33,221 nt of DNA. Origin: Candidatus Iainarchaeum sp. (GTDB lineage Archaea > Micrarchaeota > Micrarchaeia > Anstonellales > Bilamarchaeaceae). The stretch is from positions 1-33,221 of the forward strand of contig JAQTOF010000006.1 of NCBI GenBank assembly GCA_028713495.1. The letters are read 5' to 3'. Both the position numbers and the translations under genes were made by a program. Positions 29,518-33,221 of this stretch are shown one piece after another; the stretch's first letter is position 1; every line of letters begins with the position of its first letter. The notes beneath the pieces were generated by a model. That model was not told the DNA's origin. It made no database searches and saw nothing but the letters and a program-made list of their open reading frames with translations.

Positions 29518-30621
29518 ATGAAAGCAGAGAACAGCTTAGGTAAATTGCTGGCGATATACATACCGTTCAGTCTAGCCAACGGCCTGGCTTCAGGCCTTTT
29601 CAACTTGTATTTTAAGAACGCCGGGATTAGCGACGCTGACATAATTACAAGCTTCATTTTCTTCTCCATCGCGCCCTTGCTCGTCATCCTCGCCCTGGAC
29701 AACAGGAAGGCGGGCTCGCGAGTCCTTATCTGGCTCGGGCTCGCCGCCAGCGGCGCGGCTTATGCACTTGTGGCGCTGCTGCCCCCGACGAGAGAGCTGC
29801 TTTTCGCCAGCTCGTTCCTTTTCGGCACCACTTGTTTCCTGTTCTGGGTGCCTTTCAACATAATGTACTTCGGAGCCAGCCATGGCAGGGCGGCCAGCCT
29901 CGGCACGGTATACTTCTCCATCGGTTCGCTGCTGGGCCTGGCGCTGCCGCTCGTCGCTGCGAGCATAGCGCAGGACATGGGATACGGCATGCTCTTCCTT
30001 GCCAGCGCGGCGCTATACGTCATTCCAATGATAGCTGCCCTGATTCTGGCGGAAAGCACCCATAGCCATCAGCTGAAGCTCTGCATGGACGAGCTCAGGG
30101 GATTCAAGACCCTGGTGCTGCTGGAAGGCGCGTACAGCGAGGGCACGTTCGCGGCAGTGGCGGTCATATCGCTGTTCTATTTCACGACACCCATGGAGAT
30201 GGGCGTGTTCCTCTCGATAACAACCCTGTTCGCTGTCCTCGCTTCAGTGGTGGTAAGCAGGCTCTCGGACAAATCGCGCAGGCGCATGGTGTACATAAAG
30301 CTTTTCGGCCCTGGCCTCGGCCTTGTCACATTCCTGGGGGCGCTCGCGAGCAACGCCGTGGCATGGTATGGCGCGATATCAGCTAGGAACTTCTTCGCCT
30401 CCCTCTTCTGGCCATTCACCACAGCCATAATCGTGGACAACAAAAGAGACATGGCAAAGAGCATGGTGAGCAGGGAGTTCATGCTCAACGTAGGAAGGAT
30501 CATCGGGATTGGAATCGTACTGTTCTGTTCCCTGTTCCTGGATATCTATCTGTCGCTGGTCATCCTGGGCGTTTGTATAATGGCCTATCCTCTCGTGATA
30601 GAACTGAAAAAAGACATATAA
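29518..30621 (+). CDS. MFS-type transporter
   Basis: A 367-residue polytopic membrane protein with about eleven to twelve hydrophobic helices in two halves. They are linked near residue 180-195 by a more charged stretch (STHSHQLKLCMDELRG). The SRLSDKSRRR loop after helix 7 is like the inter-helix basic loop of the major facilitator superfamily, and the N-half has small-residue-rich helices. The substrate cannot be read. Length is slightly short of the usual ~400. The ATG at 29518 is leaderless from TTTTAAAC at 29488-29495. No functional link to the neighbouring genes is evident. Confidence 0.82.
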   Translation: MKAENSLGKLLAIYIPFSLANGLASGLFNLYFKNAGISDADIITSFIFFSIAPLLVILALDNRKAGSRVLIWLGLAASGAAYALVALLPPTRELLFASSFLFGTTCFLFWVPFNIMYFGASHGRAASLGTVYFSIGSLLGLALPLVAASIAQDMGYGMLFLASAALYVIPMIAALILAESTHSHQLKLCMDELRGFKTLVLLEGAYSEGTFAAVAVISLFYFTTPMEMGVFLSITTLFAVLASVVVSRLSDKSRRRMVYIKLFGPGLGLVTFLGALASNAVAWYGAISARNFFASLFWPFTTAIIVDNKRDMAKSMVSREFMLNVGRIIGIGIVLFCSLFLDIYLSLVILGVCIMAYPLVIELKKDI

Positions 30622-30632
30622 AAGTGGAATGA

Positions 30633-30887
30633 TCAGCGCGGGGTCATGGGCCTTGCTTCGCTCACTGTGAGCGGGCGGCCTTCGATGTCCTTGCCGTTCA
30701 TGTCGGCGATGGCCTTGTCTGCGGCAGCATCGTCGCTGAAGGTCACGAACCCGAAACCCTTGGACCTGCCGCTGCGGCGGTCCATAATCACGGTCACTTC
30801 AGTCACTTCGCCGAAAACGGCGAACATCTCCTTGAGCCTTTCCTGCGTTATGCTGAAAGGCATATTCCCTACATACAGTTTCTTCAT
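30633..30887 (-). CDS. RRM-type RNA-binding protein
   Basis: An 84-residue single RNA-recognition motif. RNP2 is LYVGNM (residues 4-9) and RNP1 is KGFGFVTF (43-50), with the stacking aromatics Tyr5, Phe45 and Phe47 all in place. Linkers are short and the end is Pro-rich. ATG 30885-30887 gives MKKLYVGN, the usual start of such small proteins. Two earlier in-frame ATGs (30896, 30917) overlap the ndk end. RRM proteins are common in bacteria and eukaryotes but sporadic in archaea. It is the last gene of the L7Ae-eS28-eL24-Ndk operon, where archaea often carry infB. Confidence 0.92.
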   Translation of the reverse strand: MKKLYVGNMPFSITQERLKEMFAVFGEVTEVTVIMDRRSGRSKGFGFVTFSDDAAADKAIADMNGKDIEGRPLTVSEARPMTPR

Positions 30888-30909
30888 AATATCACTCATC
30901 TGAATAACA

Positions 30910-31368
30910 TCATTCATCTGATGCGTATAAGAACGTCTCGTTGAGCTTGTACTCGAACAGCTCGTTAGGCTTGAAGAAGCGTTTTATCTCCTTCTCTGCG
31001 GTCTCCTTGGAGTCCGAGGCGTGTATCACATTCCTGGATGTGCTGTTCGAGAAGTCTCCCCGGATGGTTCCGCCAGGCGCCTTGGACGCGTTGGTCGGAC
31101 CGACTATCAGCCTTGTGACCTCCACGGCCTCCTTGCCTTCCACGACCGCGGCCACGATAGGCTGGCTGGTCATGAACTTCTCCAGGTCATGATAGAAAGG
31201 TTTCTCGACGAGGTGGGCATAGTGCTCCTTGGCCAGCTCTTTGCTCACATGGAGCATCTTCAGGCCCACTATCTTGAAGCCCTTCTTCTCGAATCTGGCG
31301 AGTATATCTCCCATGAGACCCCGCTGTATGGCATCGGGCTTTATCAGAAGCAGTGTGCGCTCTTTCAT
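30910..31368 (-). CDS. ndk: nucleoside diphosphate kinase
   Basis: Ndk equalises NTP and dNTP pools by a phospho-His mechanism. The 152 residues start ERTLLLIKPDAIQRGLMG and reach the active-site His116 in NVIHASDS. The usual Gly after the His is Ala here, a mild change. Residues for nucleotide binding (K10, R103 region GGTIRGDF) are present. ATG 31366-31368 is chosen because it gives the family N-terminus; the ATG at 31378-31380 would overlap eL24 by 8 nt. Its place after eL24 is conserved in archaea. Confidence 0.95.
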   Translation of the reverse strand: MKERTLLLIKPDAIQRGLMGDILARFEKKGFKIVGLKMLHVSKELAKEHYAHLVEKPFYHDLEKFMTSQPIVAAVVEGKEAVEVTRLIVGPTNASKAPGGTIRGDFSNSTSRNVIHASDSKETAEKEIKRFFKPNELFEYKLNETFLYASDE

Positions 31369-31372
31369 AGGA

Positions 31373-31609
31373 TCACGCATTCTTGGCTTCGGCCTTAGCC
31401 GGCTTCTGGCCGGTCTTCTTCACGGCTTCCATCTCCTGGAACTTCCTGGCTGCAGGGGTCCATTTCTGGCGTCTTCCCTCGCGTCCGAGCCCCAGAGCGC
31501 CTTTCTTGCACTTGCTGGAGCAGAAGTTGTAGATGGTCCCGTCCTTCTTCACGAAGATCAGACCGGTGCCCTTCATCACAGGGCTGTCGCAGAACGAACA
31601 GTTTGGCAT
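31373..31609 (-). CDS. rpl24e: large ribosomal subunit protein eL24
   Basis: A 78-residue archaeal L24e. The zinc-binding treble clef is CSFCDSPVMKGTG followed by YNFCSSKCKKGAL, giving four Cys. The basic helix then holds the conserved RRQKWTPAARKFQ. The C-terminal tail is Lys/Ala-rich and slightly longer than the ~60-residue core. The ATG at 31607-31609 lies 4 nt after the eS28 stop. Confidence 0.95.
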   Translation of the reverse strand: MPNCSFCDSPVMKGTGLIFVKKDGTIYNFCSSKCKKGALGLGREGRRQKWTPAARKFQEMEAVKKTGQKPAKAEAKNA

Positions 31610-31613
31610 GCGT

Positions 31614-31820
31614 TCACCTTGCTTTTATCTCTTTGGCTTCGCGGTCGGTCTCCAGGAGAACGATCACCATGCCTTTCTTGACAGGGCCCTTGACGTTCCT
31701 GAGGATGACCCTGCCTGCGTCCGGGCCTTCAAGGACCTTGCACAGGACCTGGTATATCTCCCCGTAGACGCCGGTCTTGGCGCGTATCTCAACAATCTCA
31801 GCCGGATATCCTTCTGGCAT
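31614..31820 (-). CDS. rps28e: small ribosomal subunit protein eS28
   Basis: A 68-residue OB-fold ribosomal protein of the small-subunit head. It has the family sequence [38 protein letters not shown] and the ending [11 protein letters not shown]. The start ATG (31818-31820) is preceded by AAGTGAT, formed by the end of L7Ae. The longer reading frame on this strand only adds L7Ae coding sequence in another frame. Confidence 0.95.
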   Translation of the reverse strand: MPEGYPAEIVEIRAKTGVYGEIYQVLCKVLEGPDAGRVILRNVKGPVKKGMVIVLLETDREAKEIKAR

Positions 31821-31825
31821 CCAAA

Positions 31826-32188
31826 TCACTTCTGCGGCTTGGGCAGCTTCTTGATTATGTCCTGGAGCTTCTCTGTCGCTCCGCCGGCATTCTCGACCGC
31901 CACTGCAGAGGTGCCCACCGCGATGCCCACTGCCGCGCCGAGATCCTTCTTGGTCGGCACGAAGGCATATGGTATGCTCTTCTCCTTGCAAAGCATCGGT
32001 ATGTGGATCACTACCTCTTCAGGGGTGACGTCGCCTGCGAGCACGACGAACTGAGCGGTCTTGCGCTCTATGGACTTCGTCGCTTCGTTGACTCCCTTCT
32101 TAACCTTCCCGCTATCCTTGGCTACCGAGAGCATCTCTATGATCTGCGGAACCAGTTCCTGTGGTATCTCAAGATCTACGTATCCCAT
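31826..32188 (-). CDS. rpl7ae: ribosomal protein L7Ae (eL8)
   Basis: A 120-residue kink-turn-binding protein. In archaea L7Ae serves the large ribosomal subunit, box C/D and H/ACA guide RNPs and often RNase P. The RNA-binding loop is [24 protein letters not shown] and the recognition region is [13 protein letters not shown]. Length is normal. The ATG at 32186-32188 has GAGGTGA upstream. A minus-strand TATA-like GATTTTTATC (32218-32229) leaves a short leader. It heads the operon eS28-eL24-Ndk-RRM and is divergent from the ZIP transporter. Confidence 0.97.
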   Translation of the reverse strand: MGYVDLEIPQELVPQIIEMLSVAKDSGKVKKGVNEATKSIERKTAQFVVLAGDVTPEEVVIHIPMLCKEKSIPYAFVPTKKDLGAAVGIAVGTSAVAVENAGGATEKLQDIIKKLPKPQK

Positions 32189-32217
32189 TCTTTCACCTCG
32201 ATTTCTGTCATCGGTTT

Positions 32218-32229
32218 CAGATAAAAATC
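32218..32229 (-). promoter_or_regulatory. TATA-like element of the L7Ae operon
   Basis: On the minus strand GATTTTTATC is ~36 nt from the ATG at 32188. This gives a ~10-nt leader that holds GAGGTGA. Confidence 0.4.
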
Positions 32230-32329
32230 GGTGAAAATACTTAGATGGGGCGGATTTAAAAGGCTTGTGCCGTCAGAGGAGCGAACAACTTACCGAGTGA
32301 ACGCCCTTGACAAGCATGGCTTCTCCAAT

Positions 32330-32341
32330 TTATTAATAAAC
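32330..32341 (+). promoter_or_regulatory. TATA box of the ZIP transporter gene
   Basis: TTATTAATAAAC has its centre ~27 nt before the ATG at 32363 and supports a leaderless start there rather than the longer reading frame from 32231. Confidence 0.5.
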
Positions 32342-32362
32342 ATTTCCCCGCGAGAGCAGGTT

Positions 32363-33100
32363 ATGCTTCTTGAGATATTGCTGGCCACGCTGTTCGTGAG
32401 CCTCCTTTCGCTCTCTGGAGTCCTTCTGCTCTCCCTGCAGAAGAAGATGCAGGAGGCGGTGGTCTTCATCATACTCAGCTTCGCTACAGGCTCGCTTCTC
32501 GCAGCGGCTTTCTTCGACCTGCTCCCGGAGGCCATAGACGGCCTCCCAAGCAGCACCGTGTTCGCCTTCACGCTTGGCGGCATAATAACATTTTTCATCC
32601 TAGAAAGGGTGGTTCACTGGCACCACGAGCACCATGACCACAAGGAGCATGAGAAACCAGTGGCCTATCTGGTCCTTATCGGAGATGGAATACACAACTT
32701 CTTTGATGGGGTGGCCATAGCAGCCGCGTTCCTCACCTCGCTGCCGCTCGGTGTAGCCACCACCTTCGCCATAATGATGCACGAGATACCGCAGGAGATA
32801 AGCGATTTCACGCTGCTTACCTATGCTGGGTTCTCCACAAAGAAAGCCCTCTTCACCAACCTGTTGAGCGGCCTTGTGGCGGTCCTCGGGGCGCTGTTCT
32901 TCTTCTATCTGTCAAGCTATGTGCAGAACCTGCAGTTCTACGGCTTGGCATTCGCTGCAGGGGGCTTCATCTACATAGCAGCCAGCGACCTCATCCCTGA
33001 GCTCCACAAGCAGAGCAAGATACGGATATGGATACAGCTGGCAGCCATACTAACAGGCATCGCAGCTATGTGGCTGCTGGCGAACCATGTGTCAGCCTAG
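32363..33100 (+). CDS. ZIP-family divalent metal transporter
   Basis: A 245-residue membrane protein with about eight helices. The metal-binding signature is clear: LIGDGIHNFFDGVAIA (HNxxDG) in helix 4 and MMHEIPQEISDFTLL (HExPxE) in helix 5. Between helices 3 and 4 is a His-rich loop, HWHHEHHDHKEHEK, which may bind zinc. ZIP proteins import Zn, Fe or Mn. The ATG at 32363 is preferred: the 44 codons before it (from 32231) are basic, have no transmembrane helix, and lie upstream of the TATA box at 32330-32341. Its stop overlaps the end of the convergent zinc-ribbon gene by 3 nt. Confidence 0.93.
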   Translation: MLLEILLATLFVSLLSLSGVLLLSLQKKMQEAVVFIILSFATGSLLAAAFFDLLPEAIDGLPSSTVFAFTLGGIITFFILERVVHWHHEHHDHKEHEKPVAYLVLIGDGIHNFFDGVAIAAAFLTSLPLGVATTFAIMMHEIPQEISDFTLLTYAGFSTKKALFTNLLSGLVAVLGALFFFYLSSYVQNLQFYGLAFAAGGFIYIAASDLIPELHKQSKIRIWIQLAAILTGIAAMWLLANHVSA

Positions 33101-33221
33101 CAGAACTCGCACACGCCGCTCTCTTCGCCCTTCTTCTTGTAGTCCTGGAAGCACTTGGGGGAGCAGAAATAAGCCTTGATGCCTACTACATTCTCCCGTT
33201 CTATCCATTTCTTCGAGTTAG
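33097..33221 (-). CDS. small zinc-ribbon protein, C-terminal part (5' end beyond window)
   Basis: Only the last ~41 codons are inside the window; the beginning lies to the right. The visible end reads W-I-E-R-E-N-V-V-G-I-K-A-Y-F-CSPKC and finishes GVCEFC before the stop (33097-33099). Two CxxC-like pairs suggest a small zinc ribbon or TRASH-like metal-binding module, similar in spacing to the NFCSSKC of eL24. Function cannot be assigned. It is convergent with the ZIP gene, so a link to metal handling is possible but unproven. Confidence 0.6.
   Translation of the reverse strand, partial: NSKKWIERENVVGIKAYFCSPKCFQDYKKKGEESGVCEFC

Noticed and set aside
32231-32362. Longer start for the ZIP transporter
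   Set aside because: The added 44 residues are basic and not family-like, and they lie upstream of the TATA box that fits ATG 32363.

Overview
This 33.2 kb window is chromosomal DNA of an archaeon. The marker genes are archaeal: Kae1, aIF5A, aEF1A, eL24, eS28, eS24, eS27, eL18, L7Ae, Rpb10, Hjc resolvase, archaeal NadM, SmAP and a UbiA-family archaeal lipid prenyltransferase. Neither tRNA gene encodes its CCA end, one tRNA has bulge-helix-bulge (BHB) introns, and most first genes of transcripts have a TATA box about 24-28 nt before a leaderless start codon. Short spacers, dense ATGA overlaps, odd tRNA introns and Cys-rich surface proteins resemble DPANN-type lineages (for example Micrarchaeota or Diapherotrites). 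That placement is inference only.

Layout. 1-2.8 kb (+): C-terminus of an RbgA/YlqF-like GTPase, a stand-alone response regulator, Hjc, and an exported metzincin protease gene cut by an in-frame TAA. 2.8-5.4 kb (-): operon aIF5A, eS24, eS27, CPBP protease, Kae1, mostly with 4-nt overlaps. 5.4-11 kb (+): TatD nuclease, NYN nuclease, SmAP, tRNA-Ala(GGC), SMC, NadM. 11-16.5 kb (-): Lrp regulator, then a co-directional cluster HprK-like kinase, N-carbamoylputrescine amidase, agmatine deiminase, MJ1255-like glycosyltransferase, and a membrane-anchored unknown protein. 16.6-20.1 kb (+): UbiA prenyltransferase, two small unknown genes, then eL18-uL13-uS9-Rpb10.

20.1-24 kb interrupts the usual archaeal eL18...uS2 cluster. 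It holds a large protein with two methyltransferase-like halves, a second Lrp paralogue, an MscS-type TM-helix channel, and tRNA-Pro(GGG). The tRNA-Pro is the most striking feature. It has two introns inside the T arm (53/54 and 58/59), each with a BHB motif, separated by a 5-nt mini-exon. uS2 follows. 24.8-33.2 kb: a Cys-repeat surface protein (-), a possible structured RNA, aEF1A (+), AsnRS (+), a small lipoprotein (-), an MFS transporter (+), the L7Ae-eS28-eL24-Ndk-RRM operon (-), a ZIP metal transporter (+), and the end of a zinc-ribbon gene (-).

Most genes serve translation: ribosomal proteins, elongation and initiation factors, tRNAs, tRNA t6A modification and asparagine charging. The rest cover chromosome and DNA maintenance (SMC, Hjc), NAD and nucleotide supply, putative polyamine synthesis, lipid synthesis and the cell surface.
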